Below are positions 1 through 6,432 of a stretch of DNA of 17,809 bases, piece by piece. Made by a program: the position numbers and the translations under genes. The stretch lies in assembly GCA_007125835.1 (NCBI GenBank), contig SLCJ01000104.1, positions 1 through 17,809 on the forward strand, given 5' to 3'. The stretch is from Verrucomicrobiales bacterium (lineage in GTDB: Bacteria; Verrucomicrobiota; Verrucomicrobiia; Verrucomicrobiales; SLCJ01). The number at the start of each line of letters is the position of its first letter. Within the stretch, counting starts at the first letter, position 1. The notes beneath the pieces were generated by a model that saw only the letters and a program-made list of their open reading frames with translations, did no database searches and was not told the DNA's origin.

Positions 1-840
1 CGCCTGATTGCCGTCGGTGAAGGAGTTCGCGTTGGCAGCGAAAGGCGGGCCCTGGCGCTCACGTCGGGCATTCCCGCATTCCGGTTCGAATTGCCTCCTG
101 CGCTGCCAAGCCACCGGCTCGATTTCGACACCATAGTCGATGGCTCTTTTGTGCTGCGCGCGGAAAACTCGTCCGGGGGCGACTACCTCGTCACCTCGGA
201 GGGAGGACTCGACGTGGACGGGTTTCTCACGGACGGCATAGCGGGTGGGCGGGCCCTGGCGGTTCGCGGGCGCCCCTTGGCCCTTGCCTCGGGGTGGCAG
301 GGGATTCTTGGCGACCGCCCGCGCACGGTTTCGCTGTGGATGCGGCTGCCTGTGGGCCACCAACCGGACTACGCGCCGGCGATGGTGATGTGGGGGCACG
401 CCGGGCCGGAGTTCAGCCATCTCAACCCAAAATTCAAAGTCGCGGTCGCCGCTTGCGAGAGCGATGCGGGGCGTCCGGCGGTGCTCCGCATTTCTTTCGG
501 GCAGCTTCTGCTCGCCGGGAGCACCCCCTTGGCCGATGGCCAATGGCGCCATGTGGCGGTGGTTTTCCGCGGGCACGATTCGATCGGCAGACCCCGCATC
601 GAGGCGTGGATCGACGGACAACGGGAATCCCTCGCCGACATTTCCCGCCACATCACCTCTCTCACCCCCGTGGAAACCCTCCCCACACCCGGTGAAGGTC
701 TGCTCATCGGCCGCTACGAATTGCGGCCCACAGGACCAGCGGGAACATACTTCGGCGGCGACCTCGACCAAATCGAAATTTTCCACGGCGCGCTGCGGGC
801 GTCCGCGATCCGCACGCTCGCGGCGCAAGGGGACGAATAG
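1..840 (+). CDS. LamG-domain protein, 5'-truncated by the window edge (possibly FecR-LamG)
   Basis: The frame is open from base 1 with no stop, so the gene very likely begins upstream; a TTG at 91 is an unconvincing start. The visible 279 residues hold a short beta-rich stretch (RLIAVGEGVRVGSERRALAL), like the tail of a FecR domain, followed by a concanavalin-like LamG/laminin-G-3 fold. Typical LamG signs are 'RTVSLWMRLP', 'DGQWRHVAVVF', 'RIEAWIDGQ', 'LLIGRYE' and the closing 'FGGDLDQIEIFHGAL'. FecR-LamG proteins are common in Planctomycetes and Verrucomicrobia next to ECF sigma factor genes, but that partner would lie outside the window. The LamG domain probably binds a carbohydrate or protein ligand at the cell surface; the substrate is unknown. 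It converges with the next gene. LamG is well supported, FecR is inference. Confidence 0.8.
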   Translation, partial: RLIAVGEGVRVGSERRALALTSGIPAFRFELPPALPSHRLDFDTIVDGSFVLRAENSSGGDYLVTSEGGLDVDGFLTDGIAGGRALAVRGRPLALASGWQGILGDRPRTVSLWMRLPVGHQPDYAPAMVMWGHAGPEFSHLNPKFKVAVAACESDAGRPAVLRISFGQLLLAGSTPLADGQWRHVAVVFRGHDSIGRPRIEAWIDGQRESLADISRHITSLTPVETLPTPGEGLLIGRYELRPTGPAGTYFGGDLDQIEIFHGALRASAIRTLAAQGDE

Positions 841-860
841 CCGACAATAGCCGACAATAG
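841..860. repeat. 10-bp tandem duplication after the LamG stop codon
   Basis: The decamer CCGACAATAG occurs twice back to back immediately after the TAG stop of the LamG gene. The last five bases of the gene (AATAG) match the decamer end, suggesting slippage. It lies in the short convergent gap between two genes; no function is evident. Confidence 0.6.
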
Positions 861-908
861 CCAGCAGCCGCGCCATGGGCCGCGCACTTCTCGGCCAAGA
901 TGCCCGGT

Positions 909-1655
909 TCAGCGTGCCACCAGCAGGTCGTCGCGGCTTAGCCCGGTGAGCTGGCCAAGGCGGTTGAGAAGCCAGAAAAGCATACCGATCAGGATCACAA
1001 ACACCGGCACCCCGATCACGAAAAAGCCCCACAGAGTCTGCCGCGCCACCGCATCGTTGTAGGCTTCACGCGCGTTCGCCGCCACCGTGTCGACCGCCGA
1101 CAGGAAATAATACGCAAGGGCGAAATTGAGCACCGTCGAGACGAGAAACGCACCCCCGAAGGCCAGCGTGGCTCGCCACAGGGTGCCCTCCAACTCGTTT
1201 TCCCGTTTTCGTTCGACCAGCGCCCGGCGGATACGCTCAAGGTCGAAAATTTCCGGGTTGAATATGAACACCCGGATCAATGGCGTGTGCGTGAAATGCG
1301 AGACAATCACCGTGATCCCAAGCACCAGCGGAATCGCCGCCTCCTTGGTCGCGAACAGCAGCGCCGCTTGCTCGTGGATGCTGCCGTCGGCGCGCCATAC
1401 CATCAAGGTGATGCCCCCGGTGAGCAGCACACTGACCAGACCAATCAGGGAAAACGGGTTCATCGCCCGGTGCCGCGCGAAATACCAGATGCCATAACAA
1501 AGTGGCAGCAGAACTGCCAGCGACATGCCCCACGCCGCGCCGATGTGCCACATTTTCTCCCCCTCCTTGCCCAACGCGCTCAGCGCGATGACGGGCAGGA
1601 GAATGTTGACGAGGAAATTGGTGAGGGGGTTTTCCTTGGGGCGGGCAGGCGGCAT
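909..1655 (-). CDS. VC0807-family six-helix inner-membrane protein
   Basis: With the ATG at 1655 this is a 248-residue polytopic protein resembling the VC0807 family, which is distantly like intracellular septation protein A; no biochemical function is established. Six hydrophobic segments can be read at about residues 11-28, 36-60, 65-87, 103-121, 161-185 and 208-230. Family-like motifs are 'NFLVNILLPVIALS' at the N-terminus, 'NPFSLIGLVSVLLTGGI', 'ATKEAAIPLVLGI' and 'FNPEIFD'. The open frame reaches back to 1784, but that would overlap the divergent SufE gene and add a non-hydrophobic, arginine-rich leader, so the internal start is preferred; no clear ribosome site supports either. It is divergent from the SufE gene across about 100 bp and convergent with the LamG gene. 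Confidence 0.75.
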   Translation of the reverse strand: MPPARPKENPLTNFLVNILLPVIALSALGKEGEKMWHIGAAWGMSLAVLLPLCYGIWYFARHRAMNPFSLIGLVSVLLTGGITLMVWRADGSIHEQAALLFATKEAAIPLVLGITVIVSHFTHTPLIRVFIFNPEIFDLERIRRALVERKRENELEGTLWRATLAFGGAFLVSTVLNFALAYYFLSAVDTVAANAREAYNDAVARQTLWGFFVIGVPVFVILIGMLFWLLNRLGQLTGLSRDDLLVAR

Positions 1656-1756
1656 CGCCAACTGTGGCGTCACGCCTCTTGGCGTCAAGCGCCGAATCCA
1701 GCACCGCAGCATCCCCTTCTTGACCGTCCGCCATCCTCCGGCGAACGTATCCACCC

Positions 1757-2200
1757 ATGGAAATGACCAGCCCAACCGAAACAAAATCCCTGGAGGAAAA
1801 AGCTGCCGAACTTGCCGACGAACTCGGCATCCTGCCCGATGTCGACGCCCGCTTCGAATACCTGATCGGGCTGGGGCGCCACTACCCGGCGATGGACGAT
1901 TCCTTCCGCCGCGACGAAAACCTCCTGCCGGGATGCGTGTCGCAGCTCTGGCTCCATCCCGAAGTGCGGGACGGAGCCTGCGTATTCCACATGGATGCGG
2001 ACGCCCAAATCACCAAGGGCCTGGCTGCTGTCGTTTGCGGATTCTACACGGGAGCGCCCCCGGAGGACGTGGCGCGCGTCGAGCCGACGTTTCTCGAAGA
2101 TACAGGCCTCACCCAACAGCTCACCCCAAACCGCCGCAACGGCCTGGGCAACCTGCGTGCGCGCATTCGCGGCTTCGCCGAAAAAGCGGCCGCAAAATAA
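1757..2200 (+). CDS. sufE: SufE-family cysteine desulfurase sulfur acceptor
   Basis: A 147-residue protein with the SufE/CsdE fold signature. SufE accepts persulfide sulfur from the cysteine desulfurase SufS and passes it to the SufBCD scaffold for Fe-S cluster assembly in the cytosol. The acceptor cysteine is Cys60 in 'LLPGCVSQLWL', matching the conserved GC-(Q/V)-S loop. 'FEYLIGLGRHYPAM' and 'RRDENLLPGC' before it, and 'ADAQITKGLAAVVCGFYTGAPPEDV' and 'LTPNRRNGLGNL' after it, are family-typical. Length fits SufE (about 140 residues). An ATG at 1763 would remove only two residues; no Shine-Dalgarno site decides between them. It stands alone, with no sufBCDS neighbours, and could equally serve a CsdA-like desulfurase. 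Confidence 0.9.
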   Translation: MEMTSPTETKSLEEKAAELADELGILPDVDARFEYLIGLGRHYPAMDDSFRRDENLLPGCVSQLWLHPEVRDGACVFHMDADAQITKGLAAVVCGFYTGAPPEDVARVEPTFLEDTGLTQQLTPNRRNGLGNLRARIRGFAEKAAAK

Positions 2201-2355
2201 ACGGATGTGAGTGGAAGGTGCCGACGAAACCACGGGGCGGGGAAAAGCCAGCAGATGACTCCGTCGCGACCCATGCCACATGCCACATGCCCGATGGCCA
2301 AGGGAAAAAGACGCTGCGCGCCGCCAGTAATGCCCTGATATCCCTTTGAAAAAAG

Positions 2356-2430
2356 TGGCTACCCGGCCAGGACTCGAACCTGAAATAACAGAACCAAAAT
2401 CTGCTGTGTTGCCAATTACACCACCGGGCA
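2356..2430 (-). tRNA. tRNA-Gln (anticodon UUG)
   Basis: On the minus strand a cloverleaf can be drawn: acceptor TGCCCGG with CCGGGTA (one G-U), D-stem GTGT/ACAC, anticodon stem GCAGA/TCTGT around the loop TTTTGGT with anticodon TTG, and T-arm CAGG-TTCGAGT-CCTG. The discriminator is G, and CCA is encoded at 2358-2356. The mature body without CCA is 2359-2430 (72 nt). In bacteria using GatCAB this tRNA is first charged with glutamate and then amidated; gatC and gatA lie in the same window. Confidence 0.95.
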
Positions 2431-2441
2431 GTTCGGCGGAT

Positions 2442-2470
2442 ATCTTATCGCAGCCTGAAGCTGCTTGCAA
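2442..2470 (-). promoter_or_regulatory. Sigma70-type promoter of tRNA-Gln
   Basis: Reading the minus strand, TTGCAA (2470-2465) and TAAGAT (2447-2442) are separated by exactly 17 nt, each matching 4 of 6 consensus bases. The -10 box ends 11 nt before the tRNA 5' end, as expected for a tRNA with a very short leader. Confidence 0.7.
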
Positions 2471-2602
2471 GCGGGAATCACGCGCGGATGCAATTTCCGC
2501 CGTATGAGCAGCCGGGCTCGCGAGAGAAATCCCGTTTGCGCGGTGCCGGCAGGGCCGAATCCGCTTGCGTTGGCGCGAGCTTGTGGAATGCTGTATCCCA
2601 GC

Positions 2603-3067
2603 ATGAAGAACGGTCGAACCAAACTCCTGACAGTTACCGCCCTGGGTGCCGCGCTGGCCTTGCTCTCCTCCTGCCAAACGACGCGGAGTGATGGAAGCCT
2701 TGCCGCTTTCGACGATTACCCTTTTGACGAGCACGGCAACTACATCGAAGACGCCGCTCGCGGCATGGGCACGTCATCCGGACGCCGCCCGGTGTCGGTG
2801 GCGTCGGCTCCTCCGCCCACCTCGGATCCAGGCTACCAAGCCGTGGCACCCTCTCCAAGTCCGCCCCCGTCCACGGCCAGCGCTCCGTCGCCCGCGCCAA
2901 GGCCCTCGCCCCCACCTGCCGCCGCCCGCACCCACACCGTCCAACGGGGTGACACCCTCTGGGGCTTGAGCCGCCGATACAATACCAGCGTGCGTGCCAT
3001 CCAAAATGCGAACGGCCTCTCCTCGGACCTCATCCGCATCGGCCAGACGCTCCAAATCCCGCGCTGA
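2603..3067 (+). CDS. LysM-domain lipoprotein
   Basis: A 154-residue exported protein. Residues 1-23 form a lipoprotein signal peptide (KNGRTK positive region, hydrophobic LLTVTALGAALALLSS) with a lipobox ending in LSSC, so Cys24 is the probable lipidated residue. A low-complexity Pro/Ser/Ala-rich linker covers roughly residues 70-108, and one C-terminal LysM domain spans about 111-154 ('HTVQRGDTLWGLSRRY', 'VRAIQNANGL', 'IRIGQTLQIPR'). LysM binds N-acetylglucosamine chains in peptidoglycan, so the protein probably tethers the envelope to the wall. The ATG at 2603 is chosen because it places the signal peptide at the N-terminus; the frame stays open to 2465 but the extension has no export features. 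An ATG at 2588 would add five residues. Confidence 0.88.
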   Translation: MKNGRTKLLTVTALGAALALLSSCQTTRSDGSLAAFDDYPFDEHGNYIEDAARGMGTSSGRRPVSVASAPPPTSDPGYQAVAPSPSPPPSTASAPSPAPRPSPPPAAARTHTVQRGDTLWGLSRRYNTSVRAIQNANGLSSDLIRIGQTLQIPR

Positions 3068-3123
3068 TTTGCAGATCAGGGGGCATTGTCATTCTCTCTG
3101 CCTCCTAGTCGAGACAATCGACG

Positions 3124-3165
3124 TCCACCACCGTGCAACGCCAAGTGGGGGCGGTTTGCAACCGC
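3124..3165 (+). repeat. REP-like repeat, copy 1
   Basis: A 42-bp unit in the gap after the LysM gene, differing at only two positions from the unit at 3291-3332. It ends with GTGG (3145-3148), two G's and a 6-bp hairpin GCGGTT-TGC-AACCGC (3151-3165). A GTRG tetranucleotide before a short hairpin is the hallmark of REP sequences mobilised by RAYT transposases; one such transposase lies at 12441. The REP assignment is inference; the repeat and hairpin are visible. Confidence 0.7.
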
Positions 3166-3217
3166 ACTACCCGGATAAGCGCTCCCGTTTCCCGTGGCTG
3201 CGATCATGGGTCGCAGT

Positions 3218-3275
3218 CGAGGATGGAACGAGAATGTCTGGTGCCAGGCGCATCCCCATTCTCCACCCATCCTCG
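3218..3275. repeat. Imperfect inverted repeat between the two REP-like units
   Basis: CGAGGATGG (3218-3226) pairs with CCATCCTCG (3267-3275) and GAGAATG (3230-3236) with CATTCTC (3257-3263), separated by a symmetric 3x3 mismatch. The 20-nt loop holds a further CTGG/CCAG pair. This arrangement between two REP-like hairpins resembles a bacterial interspersed mosaic element. No gene is visible in 3068-3355. Confidence 0.6.
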
Positions 3276-3290
3276 CGGAGACCGGTGATC

Positions 3291-3334
3291 TCCACCACCG
3301 TGCAACACCCAGTGGGGGCGGTTTGCAACCGCCC
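3291..3334 (+). repeat. REP-like repeat, copy 2
   Basis: Direct repeat of the 3124-3165 unit (40 of 42 positions identical). GTGG (3312-3315) is followed at once by a perfect 8-bp hairpin, GGGCGGTT-TGC-AACCGCCC (3316-3334), longer than in copy 1. It ends about 20 bp before the rmuC stop codon, so it could also influence the 3' end of that transcript. Confidence 0.7.
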
Positions 3335-3355
3335 TCCTCGATTTGCGCTTGTCAA

Positions 3356-4777
3356 TCAGCCTGTCTCGCCGTCGCTTTGTGCGGAACTCCCGCCGCTTTC
3401 TTCGGAATTCGAGGCATCAGACGTTTCGTTTGTTCCAAGAGCCTCGGCCGCTTCATCCCCGCCGGCGTCGACCGCAAGCGTACCCACGGCCGGGATGTCT
3501 TGGATCTGTTTGCGCTCCGGAGCCGCGCCCAGCGACTCAAAGCGCCGCGCCGAAGGAAGCAGCCGCCGCTCGAAACTACCCACCGCCGAATTGAAATGGC
3601 CGACACCCGAGTTGAGCGCGCGTCCGAGTTTGCCGAGATGATTGGTGAAAACCTCCAGCCGCGCGTGCAATTCGCGCCCGGCCTCGGCGATCAGGCGCGC
3701 GTTCTCGGCCAAGCTCTCCTGCCTCCAGCCATAAGCCACCGCCCGCAGAAGTGCGATGAGCGTGGTCGGCGTGGCGATGATCACACCATTTTCGATGCCG
3801 CGTTCGGTGAGCGTGGGGTCTTTATCCAGCGCGGCGGAAAAGAAGGATTCGGCCGGTAGGAACAAGACCACAAATTCGGGCGTCGGATCAAATTGCTCGC
3901 TGTAGCTCTTCGCCGCAAGCTGCACAATGTGTGTGCGCACCTGACGGGCGTGACGCGTGAGTTCGGCATCGCGCACCGCGTCGTCCTCGCTCTCCACCGC
4001 ATTCAGGTAGGCATCCATCGGAGCCTTGGCATCGACCACAATCTGCTTGCCGCCGGGCAGGCGGACAATCATGTCGGGACGAAGCCGCCGACCCTCGTCC
4101 GTGGTGGTGCTGGCCTGGGTGATGAAATCGCAATGCTCCTGCATACCAGCCAGCTCAACCACACGCTGCAACTGAATCTCGCCCCACTGGCCACGGCCCA
4201 CCGGTTGCCTCAAGGCCCGCACCAGCCGCCCGGTTTCCTGACGCAATCCGGCATTGGTGTCGTGAAGCATCGTCACTTGTTCGCGCAATGCGCGGTAGGC
4301 TCCCTCCCGCGCGGTCTCGATTTCGCCGATTCGCGCATCCACTTTTTCCAGTGACTCGCGGATCGGTTTGACCAGCGAATCCACCGCCTTTTGGCGGGCG
4401 TCGAGGGTGCTCCCTGCCACTTCGAGGAAGCGCGCCTGGGTGCTCTCCAGCGCTTTGGCCGAAAGGGCCTGAAAAGTGTCAGCAAAGCGCTGCTCCAGCC
4501 TCTCCATCCGCCGCGCATTTTCCTCGTGGGCCGCCACCTCGGCCTCGTGGCGGCTCCCCACCGCCGCCAGGCGCTCGCGCAGACCCGCCGCCTCGCGCCG
4601 CGCCTCGTCGAGGGCATTTTCAAGCGACTTCACGCGTTCGCCCGCCTCGTCGGCGCGGCGGCGCGCGTCCTCCCACATCGTTTCCAAGCGCCCGGCCTTT
4701 GTCCGGCAGGCGAACCAGACAATCAACGCGGGAACCACGGCGGCCGTAGCCAGCCATAACCAAAATTGCGACTCCAT
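3356..4777 (-). CDS. rmuC: DNA recombination protein RmuC
   Basis: A 473-residue protein of the RmuC family, thought to limit DNA inversions and act on DNA ends; the biochemical activity is not firmly known. An N-terminal membrane helix (about residues 5-24, FWLWLATAAVVPALIVWFA) is followed by a long coiled coil (about 30-185, rich in Glu, Ala and Arg) and the RmuC nuclease-like domain (about 190-400). The PD-(D/E)xK-type core is visible as RPDMIV (Asp235) and VVDAK (Asp249, Lys251). Further family motifs are 'GQWGEIQLQRVVE', 'LFLPAESFFSAAL' and 'ATPTTLIALLRAVAYGW'. The C-terminal 50 residues are acidic and low-complexity. Start choice is uncertain: ATGs at 4834, 4789 and 4777 are in frame, and a GAGGG sequence directly abuts the last two; 4777 puts the helix nearest the N-terminus. 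Confidence 0.93.
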   Translation of the reverse strand: MESQFWLWLATAAVVPALIVWFACRTKAGRLETMWEDARRRADEAGERVKSLENALDEARREAAGLRERLAAVGSRHEAEVAAHEENARRMERLEQRFADTFQALSAKALESTQARFLEVAGSTLDARQKAVDSLVKPIRESLEKVDARIGEIETAREGAYRALREQVTMLHDTNAGLRQETGRLVRALRQPVGRGQWGEIQLQRVVELAGMQEHCDFITQASTTTDEGRRLRPDMIVRLPGGKQIVVDAKAPMDAYLNAVESEDDAVRDAELTRHARQVRTHIVQLAAKSYSEQFDPTPEFVVLFLPAESFFSAALDKDPTLTERGIENGVIIATPTTLIALLRAVAYGWRQESLAENARLIAEAGRELHARLEVFTNHLGKLGRALNSGVGHFNSAVGSFERRLLPSARRFESLGAAPERKQIQDIPAVGTLAVDAGGDEAAEALGTNETSDASNSEESGGSSAQSDGETG

Positions 4778-4886
4778 TCCCTCAAGCATCCCTCTACCAT
4801 GCTGCGGATGCCCCACAAGGCCAACGGAAATCAAACCGAAATCACGCCTGAATCCGATACCCCGCCGTGCCGGAACGCTACAGCCA

Positions 4887-5663
4887 CTATCCGCGGCGAT
4901 CCATCACCGGACGCACCGGAATCCCCGCCGCCGCCAGCTCCTCCTTCACCGCGCCCACCGTGTAGGTCCCAAAATGGAAAATCGAGGCCGCCAGCACTGC
5001 GTCGGCCCGACCCTCGCGTAGCACGGAAATCATGTGCTCCACATTCCCCGCACCCCCGGAGGCAATCACCGGCACCGGCACCGCATCCGATACCCGGGCA
5101 TTCAGCTCCAGGTCATAGCCGTCCTTCGTGCCGTCAGCGTCCATGCTGGTCAACAAAATCTCACCGGCCCCGCGGTCCGTCACCTCCCGCGCCCACTCGA
5201 TGGCGTCGAGTTCGGTGGCATTGCGCCCGCCGTGGGTATAAACCGTCCACGACCCGCGATCATTTCGCTTCGCGTCGATTGCCACTACGATGCACTGGCT
5301 GCCGAACGCGCGGCTCCCCTCATCCACCACGTCCGGGCGGTGGATCGCTGCGGTATTTACGCCCACCTTGTCCGCCCCGGCCAGCAACATCCGCCGCATG
5401 TCCGCCGTGGTGCGGATTCCTCCGCCCACCGTCAATGGCATGAACACCCGCTCCGCCGTGCGCCGCACCACATCCTCCATCGTCTCCCGCCCGTCCGAAG
5501 AAGCCGTGATATCGAGAAACACCAGCTCGTCCGCCCCCTGGCGGTTATATTCCACCGCACACTCCACCGGGTCTCCCGCATCCCGCAAATTGACGAATTT
5601 CGTGCCCTTGACCACACGGCCATCGGTCACATCAAGGCAGGGAATCACTCGTTTGGCCAGCAT
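4887..5663 (-). CDS. hisF: Imidazole glycerol phosphate synthase cyclase subunit HisF
   Basis: A 258-residue (beta/alpha)8 barrel. HisF takes ammonia from HisH and converts PRFAR to imidazole glycerol phosphate and AICAR, linking histidine and purine synthesis. Both catalytic aspartates are in place: Asp11 in 'RVIPCLDV' and Asp130 in 'VVAIDAK'. Phosphate-binding motifs 'LTVGGGIRT', 'GADKVGVNT', 'LLTSMDADGT' and 'PVIASGGAGN' are present, and the length is standard. The start is the ATG at 5663, where homology begins (MLAKRVIPCLD); the frame runs back to 5930, but the extra 89 residues look like translated intergenic DNA. There is no Shine-Dalgarno site, the stretch before the ATG being pyrimidine-rich. 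No other his gene is nearby. Confidence 0.97.
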   Translation of the reverse strand: MLAKRVIPCLDVTDGRVVKGTKFVNLRDAGDPVECAVEYNRQGADELVFLDITASSDGRETMEDVVRRTAERVFMPLTVGGGIRTTADMRRMLLAGADKVGVNTAAIHRPDVVDEGSRAFGSQCIVVAIDAKRNDRGSWTVYTHGGRNATELDAIEWAREVTDRGAGEILLTSMDADGTKDGYDLELNARVSDAVPVPVIASGGAGNVEHMISVLREGRADAVLAASIFHFGTYTVGAVKEELAAAGIPVRPVMDRRG

Positions 5664-5982
5664 GGAAAGGTAAAGGGGAGGGGAGATGGTGAAATGGATG
5701 ACGGATGAAAAAGGATGCAGCGAGGGGCCGACAACCGGCAAGCCGCACAAAAGTGCCACCCCGCCGCCACCCGGCACCGCAACCATCGCATCGCGCCGCC
5801 CCCTCGGCAAGCTGCCAAAACAGCCCACCACGACCCACCATCCCGGCCAAAATGCCAACGCAAGCGATCCCAGGCCAAGCCGCGCGGAAATAATTCTCGC
5901 CGCGCCTGAACCCGTCGCGCTTGGAACCAAGCCCCTCGTGGTCAGAGACCTTTCATCCCGGCTGCGGATACCCGCCGCTCGA
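5664..5982. other. 319-bp gap between hisF and the ferredoxin gene, no gene recognised
   Basis: Several overlapping open frames cross this stretch on both strands, but none has family-like composition or a convincing start. The part next to hisF (5664-5715) is strongly purine-rich on the plus strand with repeated GATG-type words. No convincing promoter for hisF or terminator was found by eye. Confidence 0.5.
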
Positions 5983-6243
5983 TCAGGCGTCGATCACAAT
6001 GTCGGCAGCTCCTGCCGGGATCGAGCAGCAAAGAAGCTGGTTGCCCGGGTCGGGCTCCCCGGTGTGGCCCTCCGGATATTCCACGTCTCCGGAGAGTAGG
6101 GTCTGTTGGCAGGCGGTGCAGGAGCCCATCCGGCAACTGAAATCCAGCGACAGCCCGAGCGATTCGCCCAGCTCCAGAAGACTCTCATGCGAACCATCCC
6201 ACTCCGCTTCCACCCCGGATTTTTGAAAAGTGACTTTTGGCAT
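5983..6243 (-). CDS. Plant-type [2Fe-2S] ferredoxin
   Basis: An 86-residue protein with the CX4CX2C...C pattern of plant-type ferredoxins: Cys37, Cys42 and Cys45 in 'FSCRMGSCTACQQTLLSG', and Cys72 or Cys73 in 'GNQLLCCSIP'. It would be a small soluble one-electron carrier; its reductase and acceptor are not in the window. The same fold occurs as a C-terminal domain in oxygenase reductases and flavohaemoprotein-like enzymes, but here it stands alone. The start at 6243 fits the fold (MPKVTFQ); the frame extends to 6411, but the extra 56 residues are arginine/alanine-rich and unlike the family. It lies 189 bp downstream of the mechanosensitive channel gene on the same strand, so co-transcription is possible but not evident. 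Confidence 0.88.
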   Translation of the reverse strand: MPKVTFQKSGVEAEWDGSHESLLELGESLGLSLDFSCRMGSCTACQQTLLSGDVEYPEGHTGEPDPGNQLLCCSIPAGAADIVIDA

Positions 6244-6432
6244 GCGATGGCTACGAATGCGGCGGCGTGAGGGATGCCCAGACACCATGGAGCGGCAAGC
6301 CTCCTTCGCCGATTCAGCGTTGGCTGCGGTTGGAGCGCTTCCCCCACCGCGCGCCCTGGCGCGCTGCTCGCCGGGTGGGGCGCTTGCGGATTTCTCTGTT
6401 CCAGCGCTCATGGGGCAGGTGTGCCCATTTTC

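Noticed and set aside
1656..1784. N-terminal extension of the VC0807-family protein
   Set aside because: It would overlap the divergent sufE start, and the residues lack the membrane pattern of the family.
1685..2734. 349-codon minus-strand open frame
   Set aside because: It runs antisense through sufE and tRNA-Gln and into the LysM gene; no family features, so a shadow frame.
3068..3355. CRISPR array
   Set aside because: Only two repeat copies 125 bp apart, with no regular spacers and no cas genes.
5664..5930. 89-residue N-terminal extension of HisF with hydrophobic patches
   Set aside because: HisF homology starts exactly at MLAKRVIPCLD; the extension is Gly/Val-rich translated intergenic DNA.
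6244..6411. 56-residue extension of the ferredoxin
   Set aside because: Arg/Ala-rich and unlike any ferredoxin N-terminus or signal peptide; the fold begins at the ATG at 6243.
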